Assembly (NCBI GenBank): GCA_002224055.1
Contig: AZLU01000039.1
Location: 186,514-250,513 of the forward strand
Direction: 5' to 3'
DNA from: Pezizomycotina sp. ARF18
Taxonomy: Eukaryota; Ascomycota
Length of the DNA stretch: 64,000 nt
Shown: piece by piece, positions 47,926 to 58,568 of the stretch
Position numbering within the stretch: position 1 is the first letter of the stretch
How the letters are laid out: the number at the start of each line of letters is the position of its first letter
Made by a program: the position numbers and the translations under genes
The notes under the pieces: generated by a model
What the model was told of the DNA's origin: nothing
Database searches by the model: none
What the model saw: the letters and a program-made list of their open reading frames with translations, nothing else

Positions 47926-48662
47926 TCATATCTTGGAGGGCACTATGGATCGCATTCCCATGTCGTTCTTGCTCGGCCACTTGTGCGTGTCGTCCTGGTT
48001 CGTGACCGCCTGGTGGTAGTACACGTTCTTCTCCCAGTTATGCTTCCTCTTGTGCATCAGCGACGGGGAAACGCTGCGCTTATTGTTGTCTGTGATCGTC
48101 TTACTACCCGACGATTTTCCACCGGCGAGTAAATACCCCGCGAAACCGATGAGGCCGGTTAGCACTAAACCTGCGAAACCGGCGACGAGACCGGCGTTGG
48201 TGACCGTGAACGCGTTCGTTCCCAGAGCGTGAGCTCGATGGCTTTATCCTCCCACCCCAGCGCTTGTGCACTTGGTGAACGTGTAACAATGCGTGGCACT
48301 CGTGCGGGTGGACGTTTGTTCCGTTGTGTGCCCACGTTACCGTAGTATTCGGGTGGCCGTCGGCGTGTAATTGCATCCAGTTAACCGCATCTTCCCGCCG
48401 AGGGAGCGGACGGTGTGCCACCCCCGTGGTTGGGGAGTAGAGCCTGTTGGATACTTCGATGCGGGGAATGTGGTCGGCGACTTCGTGATATCATTCGGCA
48501 CGGCTTCGCCGGTGGAGTCGTACTCGACGCGCGTCTGCGGGCCGAAAAAGGAGTACGCGCTGTTACTCCGGGCGACGTTTACGACTTCTGTGGCGTAAGC
48601 GGATGAGAGGAGGTAGATGTAGAAGAGCGCGAGCGCTGGCGGAGCGCCTTTGTGAGAAGCAT
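47926..48662 (-). CDS. Putative secreted/type I membrane protein, unknown
   Basis: The ATG at 48662 and the following PPALALFYIYLLSSAYA (one base off frame) form a signal peptide. Next comes an extracellular part with VARSNSAYSFFGPQTRVEYD and GEAVPNDITKSPTTFPASK, then WMQLHADGHPNTTVTWAHNG. A glycine-rich membrane segment follows (NAGLVAGFAGLVLTGLIGF), then a basic tail (NNKRSVSPSLMHKRKHNW) to a stop at 47926. At least two frame changes occur. N-glycosylation sequons (NTT, NGT) suit a secreted domain. No family recognised. Confidence 0.5.
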
Positions 48663-49820
48663 TGCGTTAATACGTCGAGCGGACGGATTATGGAGCGGCC
48701 GTAGATCTTGATGTCGATGATGGAGGTGAGGGAGAAGCTGGGGCTGCTCTTGCTGGGTGCTTTGATCTGGTCTTTCATTCGGTCTGCTAAACGTCGCTCA
48801 TTGGCAAGGAGGAAGACTTGGTTTAAATAGCCTTTGCTGCTCGCACAAGAACCATGATTTTCACCCGGACTGGGTTGGTATATCGGCCAAACATCCGGCA
48901 CTGCCGGTAACCGTGACATGAAGCTTTGTGTTATCGTGAATCTGTTTAAACTGCAGCGGCATTCTTTTTATTAGATGAAGCGGTTATCCCAGGAACTTAT
49001 GTTTCGGGGTAGGACCGCCGTGCTTACCTGTGGAACTTATGTAAACCCTGAACAGAACATGGATAACTAATAAAACCATGCTTTTCCGAGAATTCCGTCT
49101 TACACCACTCCTTGTCATTGGCGAGGTACCCAGATATCTCCACTGCCGATTCCTATTAAATCCTGGTCAGCGCCGTAGGAACCGTTTCACAACCTTCCCA
49201 ATCGGACAGTCAAGCTGACATCGTCTTGGATCATGATGTTTCTCGGACTAATCGATACGGCACCGGTAGATGCCTGTCGAAAGCTTATATCATCGGCTTT
49301 GTAATAAAAACAACGGGGTTCTTTTCGTAATTTCAGATATCACAGGTGGAGGAAAACCACAAACCATGAACATGAAGCTATACAAGCCTTTCCTGTAAAA
49401 AAGAGATTCTATTTTAGTTAAATGATATGAAGCAAGTACGTGCATTTTTAGGTAAACAATGTAATTTCTGCTCATGAGCATCGAATCACGTTCCTGTAGC
49501 CGGTCAACCGACTTTGTATCTGTACGATACCGCGGAAAACCGACGACGAGGGGATATCACCGATATCGAAACCAGTCGTATATATATAGATTCGCTGCAG
49601 ATTTCGGGACGGAGCTGTTTCCTTACATTTTATGGCAACTAGCAACTGTCTCATGAAGCAAATATTACAAATGCAAGTTTGAAATCAAACCTCCGTATTT
49701 CGTATCGTTATTCTAAATTCAAATCATTCCGTAATGCCTTGCTAGCCCCTATAACTACGGCGTACCAGGAGTACTACTTTTTTGTTTTCCCTTCTTTTTT
49801 TTTTGGCCGAATAAACGACG
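48663..49820. other. Intergenic, no gene seen
   Basis: No supported coding or repeat. Confidence 0.45.
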
Positions 49821-50767
49821 ATGAACTCCAGAGGCGGACGAAAGTAACGAGTCTCCGCCGCGGTTGTTCGCAGCAAGGAGGACCGCGGGCGGAACGCTCC
49901 ACCGAAGACGCGGCTGCTCTGTCAACGCAGACCCCAAAACGCCACGAAACCACCGACGCCCACCCGCGCAAAATCCCCAAGAAACCGCACAGCGCAACCG
50001 CCGCAAAGGAACCCGACGAAAACCACGGTCGATGCCTTCATCGAGTCCACGTTCCAGGACGTCCTGTCCGCCTGTAAAAGACCATTCTCGGGACAAGTAC
50101 TTCGTCGCAAATAATTTCAAGCAACAGTAGGGGGGTTGAAGGTGCCGAAGGACGCGACATTTTTGGAGTTCTACGAGCTCATTTCGACGAGCTGGTTTTC
50201 CTGAAGCAGCTGGCGCCGCCGCCCGACCTTCGTGTGGGGGATACTCGCCGAATGCTCTCGAGTGGACTATACGCGCGGAGGAGCCGGGATCTTGGAGTAT
50301 TTCCAGAAGAATCGCTCGGACCCCGTCTGGATCACGCCGGGGTGGCTGAGCGTCTGGCTGAACTACGGCCATCACGCTGCAGGGAACCAGCAGAAGTACC
50401 CAATCCGGATGGTTAGTCAAGAAAAGTCCTCAAATCCCGCGAGATGCTCCATTTTATGTGACGATTTTAAGTGCACGGCTAACTTGTTTATATCGGAAGG
50501 AAACTTGCCGAAAAAAGATCGCCGACAAGTATTTCAAGTGCACCTGTATTCTCCATAATCCTTTCCCGGGCCTGTGTTGCGATAACTTCGAGGAGGAGCA
50601 CGCTGAGGGAGGAGCGGAAGGAGAAGAAGCAAGAGAGGGAAGCAAAGGCAGTGCGGAGGGTGAAAAGCATGGAAGACAGGGTGACTTTGAACCCCACCGA
50701 TGACCATAAGAGGAGGAAGATATTGATTCTGAGCGGACTGAGCGGAATTTGCTGGCTAGATAACTAA
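49821..50767 (+). CDS. Uncharacterised protein (frame-broken)
   Basis: From an ATG at 49821, several plus-strand frames together look like one protein. There is a basic Pro/Arg/Thr-rich start (PPTPTRAKSPRNRTAQPPQR), then VDAFIESTFQDVLSACKRPF and VPKDATFLEFYELISTSWF. The best preserved part is VDYTRGGAGILEYFQKN, DPVWITPGWLSVWLNYGHHA. It ends in a charged helix (REERKEKKQEREAKAVRR) with a stop at 50767. Frame changes near 49845, 50105, 50200 and 50410 (possibly an intron) make exact limits unsure. A long minus-strand frame over the same region has Arg-rich composition and is a shadow. Confidence 0.45.
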
Positions 50768-51523
50768 AGGCAAAAGTCATTCCAAATATTCTGAAGGTAT
50801 TATAAGATTACAAGGTTCTACTTGACCTGCCTAGCGGTCACTTTTAATCTAGTCCAATACATCGAGCCCCCGACCGTCACAATTCAATTATGAACGATTA
50901 ATATCGCTACACAGCTCTCGTAAGCAATAGGGGTGACTCATCGTCGTTTAATTTGTCTCTGCCGATTTTTTTTTTACCGCTCACATTGTACTTACTGTTC
51001 ATCCTTTGGTCTCTATACACTTAGCATTAAAAGCATAGTTATCAAGTTTTTTTCATCTTAGTTCCTATCATTGGCTTTTCTTCTTATAGTGAGCCAGCGC
51101 ATGCTGTTATTAGGCCATGTTTTATCACTGGGTAACTGAACGTTGATATTGAAGTAACCAGATTCATTTGTACGTACCGATATACCTATCAGCGCCCACT
51201 GCCGAGAGCAAATCGTAGTGAGCATATAATAAGGCTTCGTAGCAACCTGAACCAATCTTCCTATGCGAGCAAACGGAGCAGGTTTCCCAGCATTTCTTTG
51301 AGTCCGGGTCCGGATACTTGTAATTAAAGCGCATGTCATATTTCAGTATAATTCTAAGAAAAATATTTGAACTCTAAATCTTGCGTTTTCTCATAACTAG
51401 ACTTTCTCTACCCTACAATCAATATCTGCGGGGGAAAACATCTTTCTACTAGTAAACATGTTTTAGTACATCTTCTGCACTCGATCGAGCATTTTTCGTA
51501 CTAAGCGCTTCCACGACCCTCCG
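50768..51523. other. Intergenic, no gene seen
   Basis: AT-rich 3' flanks of two convergent genes. No supported feature. Confidence 0.45.
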
Positions 51524-53683
51524 TTAAGCATCCGAAGATGTTGCTCCAGTCGTCCTGGCCGCTTCCTCCCATATCTCCGCCATATCCCCTCCATTACCAT
51601 TGTATTCATACGATCCATCGTCATTTCCTTCTCCGTAGTTGTCATAGGACCCGTGATCGTTACCCAATTGCCTGATCCCACCCCAATTTCCTTGATCATC
51701 ACCATTTCCCAGTTTCCCTGATCGCCGCCCCAATTTCCTTGGTCGCCCGAATCGGGTCCCCAGGTGCCCTGGTCGCCTCCATCTCCTCCAAAATTGTTAC
51801 CATTATTATAGTCGCCGCCTTGGTCGCCGGGTCCTCCATAATTACCGGAATCTCCATTTCCGCCGGGGTTGTCGCCACCGTTTCCTGATGGATCGCCGCT
51901 CGGCTGATAGGGCGTGCGCCACCATTTCCGCCTCCGCAGCCCATGAGTAGACTACTCGCGAAGAAGTTGTAAGAATCCGCAGTTCTTACGGCGTCGAGCT
52001 ATCAAGGCTCAAGACATTGTTGTAACCGTAAGCGTTATCGTTTGTCATCCTAAATAGCGAGAGAACAACAAAGAAAAGGAAAAATGACGTCAGTTGGCTA
52101 GAAACAAAAACAACGATAACTCTGTCAAAAAAGACGGATCGACCTACGGGTTATAGACAGGACTAAGATGCGTGATTTCATGTATGGTCTCGTACCTTGG
52201 TCGTTGTCGCCACATCGCTAGAGGATATATTCGTTAGTTTATATCATATACGAAGAGTTTGGGTGTTTCCAGAAGACGATCTCGAGAAGGGTTTGCGATT
52301 TGTAGGATATGATAGTATGCGATATGAGTTGCGAGCGCTCCTAAGAACAACCAAGAACGCAGTCTAGCGCTCTAAAGGAAGCGCCAGCGCATACAAACTC
52401 TGGTTGGTTGAAGGCTTGAGTTGAGGGAGGGGATGGGGGCTGCATATCAATTTCGCGATCATATACCATGATGTTTTAGCAAATCAGGCAGAGCGCGATA
52501 ATAGCGTGCGGTATACGCTATGAGCACGCACCACAGCAACTAAAAGCACGCCCTTCCGCTTTAACAAACCACATTCAATGCGACTTCTAGGAGAAGAAAG
52601 AAAGGAGAGCGGGAGAGGGACATTTGGCGAAAAAATGTGGGTAAATTTGAAGAATTTGCCTGTCTTCTGTAAAATGTATATCGATTATGGTTTACTCACC
52701 TGAGGGGTAGGAGCAAGATCGTAGTATCCTGGGCAGGTCGTTACCACAGCAGAGTTGCCCTGCCACTGAGCCACGCCAGCCAGCCGGTCCGCAGTTGTTC
52801 CCCATAGCGTTGCTGCAATAGTACTGCACCATGCCGCCGCCCTGCTTGCTGCACTCGTCCGCGACGGCGGCGTATCTATCTGCAACTTCCTGTAACGCAG
52901 AGGAATCCCGCGTCTCCAAAATTCCCTGACGTACTCGTTCGACGGATCCTTAGCCGCTTGTGAAGCCTTCCGTGCTATGTCGCGCAGTTGGACAGCGCCG
53001 TCTGTATAGCCTGCCCTGCTGTCCTGAACAGTCTGACTGCAGCTGCGCGCGCTTCCAGAAGTCCTGTTCGTCGCGCTTTACGATAGACGCAGCGGCACCA
53101 TCAACGTGGAGGTGGATCGTGTTGCTGTAGTACGGTATCATCCTGTCCATCGCAACCCTTTTCGTCGTGACGTCTGACGCGGCGCGTACCTTGCCGTTGG
53201 CGCGGACGGTGTAGTTGCCACCGGGTGAGAGATCGTAGAATTTCGCCAGCTCCACGGTGGTTTTGAGACTCTTTCCCGGAGCGAGGATGTGGAAGTCGGA
53301 GGCCGTGAGGTTGCCGGTGTAGAACCTTACGCGGATTCCGTGGAATTCAGCTTCCTTGTCTAAAAAAACGAGCAGATTAGATGTCAAGTCTAGAAAAGTG
53401 GCTGTAGTGGAAGACCTACCTCCTTGGAACACGTGCACCCTCTTCTCGGGTTCGTGCTATCAGAGGGTCGTTCTTGTAGATGTTTACTGGCGAACCGCCT
53501 TTGTTCGTTACGGTAGCTTCGACGATCGCGTTACCCTCCAGTTGGGCCAGGTGGACATCCAGCGGCTGTCGGCTTCTGTCGCTCTCGCTGCTATGTGCCA
53601 CCGGAGTCTTTTTGGACTGGAACCGCGCACGATAACGTGCTTAACAAAGTGGCAGCCAGTGCCAGAGAAGATATAAGGCGCAT
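51524..53683 (-). CDS. M35 deuterolysin-type metallopeptidase with Gly/Asn/Trp repeat tail
   Basis: The ATG at 53683 starts a signal peptide (MRLISSLALAATLLSTLSCA). The propeptide follows the deuterolysin pattern: QPLDVHLAQLEGNAIVEATV, VNIYKNDPLI, EAEFHGIRVRFYTGNLTASD and YYSNTIHLHVDGAAA, with a KR processing site before the mature enzyme. Mature segments are VADRYAAVADECSKQGGGMV, YYCSNAMGNNCG and TTCPGYYDLAP, then an intron (GTGAGT, 52699 downwards). The exon at about 52195-52148 has the zinc-binding HEITHLSPVYNP; after another intron comes TNDNAYGYNNVLSLDS and TADSYNFFASSLLMGC. So HExxH and the TxDxxYG part of the aspzincin motif are present. A low-complexity tail with GDQGTWG/GDQGNWG repeats continues to 51524. 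Fungal deuterolysins are secreted zinc endopeptidases. Several frame shifts are present, and a conserved stretch between CPGYYDL and HEITH was not located. Confidence 0.82.
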
Positions 53684-54820
53684 ATTGTAAGGATACAGTA
53701 TATTATTGGCAAGCTCGCCTTGAAAGAGAAGGAAGAAGAAAGGAAGTTAAAAGGTTATTTATTGAATAATATTTGCTCAGCAAAGAAGAAAAGAAAAGAA
53801 GAATAGAAGAGAAGCAGAAAGAAAAGAAACAATTTACTCTGGAAAAACAGTTATCGAAAAGCACACATCAGACAAAATGACAAGGTGAAGCGACAAGCAG
53901 GTGCTTTTATAGATCGACGAAGCTTGGGATCGCTATTCACATTTGCGTACCGGAAAGGCTTCCGTCGGGTTTCGCAACGTTGAACGTTGAAGGCTTCGTC
54001 CCTTCTCTCGATATCGGCTAGCTATCACGATGCATATGCCATGGTTGTCACGCCATGGTTGAATTCGAACGCGGTTCGCATCCCACAAGTCTTACGAATA
54101 GGCACTGTTGCCTATAGCTGAGATCAGACGAAAATACGAGGAAACGTTCCTGAGATCCATAGTGGCAGACTTATGCCGACGAAAAGACTTTTCACGAGCC
54201 CGAAACTAAGCACCGCCCGGCAGTTATCGAGTTTTCTTATCAGCCACGCATACTGAAGACATTTTTATCTGTATCATGGAGGCCCAGCCCTATTGTCACC
54301 AGCTGACAGGTATACCGTTGAATAAAAGAAAAAACGTCTCCGGAAAAACTTCCGAGATACGGCCGTACTATCCGAACGGGAATGCCAAATACGATGGTGA
54401 AACGGCTACTTATAGATCTGCCGCCATGCGTACTTATCGTTTTATGGTTCGGCTGAGATCTGTCAGAGATCGTCCAGCTCGTCTGAACTTTCCCACCGAC
54501 AAACATAATTGGGCGGGAGTATTTGGGTGCGACAGATTGTCTTATATTTGCTTGGACGCTGGAACGTAAAACCTGGAAGGGTCCAGAGACGCACTGCGAT
54601 TTATATTTCGATATTCTAGAAATCCTTCCACGTTCCTGAGCATCACTTGATGCAACATGGCAGTGTTCAAATGTTGAGAATGCCTAGACGCGATTGCGAG
54701 GTATCATCGTTTTTATTCACTATTACTTCATAAAGGCAACGATAACCCAAACTACTGGTAACTATCGTACATCGCTACAATATGAGCATACCAGGCGCCA
54801 CGCTACTATTTCAAAGAGCA
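53684..54820. other. Intergenic upstream of the deuterolysin gene
   Basis: GAA-rich tract at 53786-53830. A 97-codon frame at 54276-54569 (+) shows no domain. Confidence 0.45.
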
Positions 54821-56394
54821 TTACAGCCCGTCGAATACCGCCTCCTCCCTCTCCAAATGCTTATTCGCTATCTGCCTTATCCTAGCCCTATCGATGACGC
54901 CGACTTCGGTTACGTAGCAGTCGATAAGCTCTCCCGGGACGGTTTCGAACAGCATGTTTCTAACCCTCAACCCTACCCCAACTTCCTCCGGCACGAATCC
55001 GTAACTTGCGCGCCGTCGACTTCCTCGTAGCTGTGATCCCAGCCCGCATCTCGCTCGTCGGTTGCGGAGATCTTATCCGTCGTGCCAATCACGACTACTC
55101 TTCGTTTCTTGCCGTGGGCGTGGTGTTTCATCGCTAAAACAGCTGATAAAGCGCCGATCTTGTTGCTCACGTCGCCGTTGGCGTATATGCGGTCCGCGGC
55201 GAGAAGGAATATGTCTGTTGCTGTCGAGTATACACTGACTGCGGCGTCGACGGCTACTTCGACTGAAACTGGTGGAGCAGCGATGGCGACTGAGTAACTG
55301 GGGGAGAAGGCGGCGGAGTGAGTTGGCATTGGGGTTGGATAGGGCAGCTCGAGAATACCTCATCGATGCGCTGCTTGAAGTACCGCGCGAAGACGACGCC
55401 TTCGTACAGCGGCCGGGATTCTAAGACAAATAGCCGCATGGGTGGGCGGTCGGGTATGGGGAACAGCTGCGTCAGGCACGAAGCGACGACGGAGGAGCTA
55501 GAGTGGAGCAGGAACGTGAGCGGTACACGTCGCTTGCCTGGTTTAGATTGCGTTAACTTGTTCTCCAGATGTCTCGGAAGGATCTTATGCACTCCTTGAA
55601 CTTTGCTGGGATAGTCCTGCCAGCTGCTCGCGTCCGACCGACTGTATCTAGTATTATGCTCTTCGCTTCAGCCGCTCTTATCTCGCGAATTTCTTTCCGA
55701 GGGTGTCCCGAGCAGCGAGTATGTTAGATAGCGTACGGACGAGGCAGTTTTTCATCGCGGCGCCCATGCTGGGACGGCTGTTATGGCGATGTGCCAACCG
55801 TAGAGGCGAAGCTTACGCCACCAGTCATCAAACTCAACAATATTCAGAAGCTCTGAGTCGTAGCAGAGGCCCGCGAGTTCCTCCATGGCGACGTTGGCGA
55901 GGTGCCCGGCGCCGGATACATTGTCCGACCGTAATTTCATTAACGTCGCATCGAGTGATGGGGATACGATGCACCGCCCGAGAGCTCTTGAGAGCACGCC
56001 GTAGGGTCGAGTTGCGTAAGGCGGATAGGGGATGAATTCGAGGTTTAGGTCGTAAGTATCGTCTTCTGGTTCAGAGTAAGAGGAACGGATAGACATCTGC
56101 CCCGCACGAGTCGTCTTTCAATGAAAATGGCGCGCCGGTACGGACATGGAGGAAATGGGAGTTGTATGTTAGGTTTGTTATCGATTCGAAGCGATCGATG
56201 GCCGCTTTCATCGGTGATATATCGTCGGAGCTTTGAAGGGATGTGATGCTAGACTGTTTGGTTTGTATTGCATGGTGGTCGATACCAATGATACACACGC
56301 CTTCAAAATGGTTAGATTCGGACTGGCTTTTCGGTGATGGATTCGAGAGAAACGCGATTACGACCCTTTTATTAGGAACGGTGTGAAATGTCAT
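54821..56394 (-). CDS. Nudix-like plus eIF2B-alpha/beta/delta-like fusion protein
   Basis: Minus strand from the ATG at 56394. The N-terminal part (KRVVIAFLSNPSP, SDDISPMKAAIDRFESITNL, FLHVRTGAPFSLKDDS) follows the Nudix fold order. The Nudix box is degenerate: the REx2EE core is replaced by DRFESIT. The second domain matches the eIF2B/MTNA family (Pfam IF-2B): SDNVSGAGHLANVAMEELAG, LFVLESRPLYEGVVFARYF, DIFLLAADRIYANGDVSNKI, GALSAVLAMKHH, VVVIGTTDKIS and the terminal RVRNMLFETVPGELIDCYVT, ending at 54821. Of the usual substrate-binding pattern, ESRP and GADR-like (here AADR) plus NGDVSNKIG are kept. Related fungal proteins combining these two domains exist to my knowledge, but their function is undefined. 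The enzyme class could be sugar-phosphate isomerase-like or regulatory. About five one-base frame changes interrupt the reading (near 56050, 55750, 55590, 55260, 55010). Confidence 0.78.
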
Positions 56395-58060
56395 CGTGAG
56401 TATTAGAAATTATATTAGTGTCTCAGTGGTGAACTATACAGGATTAGCTATCGTGATCATTAAATGATATAAATTATAAAGAAATAAGAACCTGGTCTTC
56501 GGGACGGGGCACCGCGTGGGATGTCACTTGTTTTATAAATCGACGATTCCCCGTTCTTTGCCTGTCAAGTTTTAAAGATAACCGCACCGATCATTAACAT
56601 TTGAAAATCCCCCGAATGGACTGATCGCAATGATCAGGATAAATTGTGGCTTTGTGATCAGCTCGATTGCTCAATACACCCTTGCACCCTTGACTATTTG
56701 TATCATCTCGCGCTAGTCCAACAGGGTTTCTAGATTGTCGTGCAAAAAGAATTTCCCGGGAACACGGCAACAATTCCTTGGACAAGTAGCGTGGCACGTC
56801 TATCATTAGAAATTCTCCGGAATTTAATATCAGCGAATCATTGGCGGACCAGCTGAAACCCTTCGCTGGAAAAGGCTTGAGTGAAATATGCAAGTTCAAG
56901 GGAGAGGGGGATCCTTTCCCCTATCTAGCGCATCCAAAGGCCGAAAAAGGTAAGGGTTCAGCTAGCGAAGAACTTGATTTTTAGCTGAAAGACCAAGCCG
57001 CTTTGAGATTTGTTTCGTCGCACTAAACTGATTGACATGCACACCTTCGATTCGCTCATGTAAAGTGCGGTAAATTTGTGATACGAACGCAGTAAGTATT
57101 CATGGGCGTGCCACGATAATACTACTTGTTAGTGTTAACAAAAGTGAAGAAGCGTTGGGGTCGCACGGAGTTAGTATTCAACGTGGCGAGCCTTTGAACA
57201 TACGACGGCTAGAGTTCGTGTAAAGAAGGGTTTATTTAGCAGTACTTCATATGTTCCTTCTGATATTCCTGAGGTTCAAACGAAGAACGCTGTCTATTCG
57301 TATATCGATCTGTGAATCCTTAGTATCGGATTTTTCCCGAAAGAAAGAAGCAAAGTTACAAATTACCGTTTTTAGCCTTGGGGGTCCTCGAGTTGTCCGC
57401 CCTAGCTCCACGCCGGAGATAGTATCTAGCTTCTGCTAAAATCACCTTCATTCCCATCTGGCTATCCTTCTATGAAGATACGAAAAAAAACAAAAAAGTA
57501 TGGAATTATTAAAGTTGATATTGTTTAAGAAAAGGTCGAGGGTCGTTTGCTAAAAATAAGCCAAAAATAAATCATTCATGAATTATACGTGGACTTAAGT
57601 AAGTATTGCGTTATTATCATGTAAATCATCAGGGGAGGGGTCTCGTACCCCGCTTTTTTGGTATATTCAAATCTCCTTCCCCCAAATAAGGCGATTTTTT
57701 TATCTTTAAATACATATATCAATTTCAAGTGCATCGCAGATTGACGCCTTAAGCCTTTTCGCCATACGATGCTGCTGCTATCGTCGCAGTCGCCGTCGAC
57801 GGGCATATCTGCGCCGGTCAAAAAATAATTTCTTGAGCTGTTCGCGCCGCGGAAAATCGCGGCAGATACAAATATGTATCAATTTGTTGGTATACAAAGT
57901 ACAATTTTTTAATTCAATGTAAAAATCCTTCCTCCCCGTGCACCGCGAGAATCCTTCTTCCCGCAGATATCTCGTGCGATACCTGACGCGTGGTAAGCAT
58001 TAGATAAAGATTTTACATTTCACCCGTACCCGCCATCCAAAAGGAGATAGCTCGCAGCAT
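56395..58060. other. Intergenic, no gene seen
   Basis: Short frames only; a 101-codon minus frame at 56594-56899 has no recognised domain. Confidence 0.4.
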
Positions 58061-58378
58061 TATGAATATGTTCCAAGCGCAAGTAGAAGATGAATCTACT
58101 AGTACAACTGCCGACACGTCAAATCCTTTCGGCTTATTGAAACCTTTCGTCAGCATCTGGGTGTATCAGATAACTGTGGAGATTCTCAAAGCCTCGTCTC
58201 CACAATAGCAGATGCATGGCGTGGCGCTATTCTGGTGGCCAGACGCACGCCAATCTGGTGGAGCTCAATACTATGGGAGAGAGGGGTAACTATCACGGTT
58301 AACGAAGATTCATTAGTTCGATTACAGCATCTTAGGGGTATCGGGTTCGTAGCGTGTGCGGGCGTCGGTGTGTGACAA
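58061..58378 (+). CDS. Possible N-terminal part of the ubiquitin-like/ART gene
   Basis: The ATG at 58061 gives MNMFQAQVEDESTSTTADTS and NPFGLLKPFVSIWVY. After a one-base frame change it continues with CGDSQSLVSTIADAWRGAIL, VARRTPIWWSSILWERGVTI and NEDSLVRLQHLRGIGFVACA, stopping at 58378. The composition and length suggest true coding. It is in the same orientation just upstream of the ubiquitin-like gene and may be its first exon or a small separate gene. No family recognised. Confidence 0.4.
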
Positions 58379-58568
58379 GATAACGTAAATGAGTTCAACT
58401 CCCCGGCGATTGCATCCATCATCGCGTCTTCCACCCACATTATCCGTTTAGACCCATCAGGCCTATTTTTCCTTCGAAGTCCAGTAACTTGAACCGTTTA
58501 CTAGTAAAGGGAGAAAACAAAATGACTTCCGTTCTTAATACGGCCACCTCGCCGCGGCTTTCGGTGCC

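Noticed and set aside
49755-50420. 221-codon minus-strand open frame
   Set aside because: Its Arg/Pro/Leu-rich composition and lack of any motif fit a shadow of the plus-strand protein, which has more natural sequence (PVWITPGWLSVWLNYGHHA).
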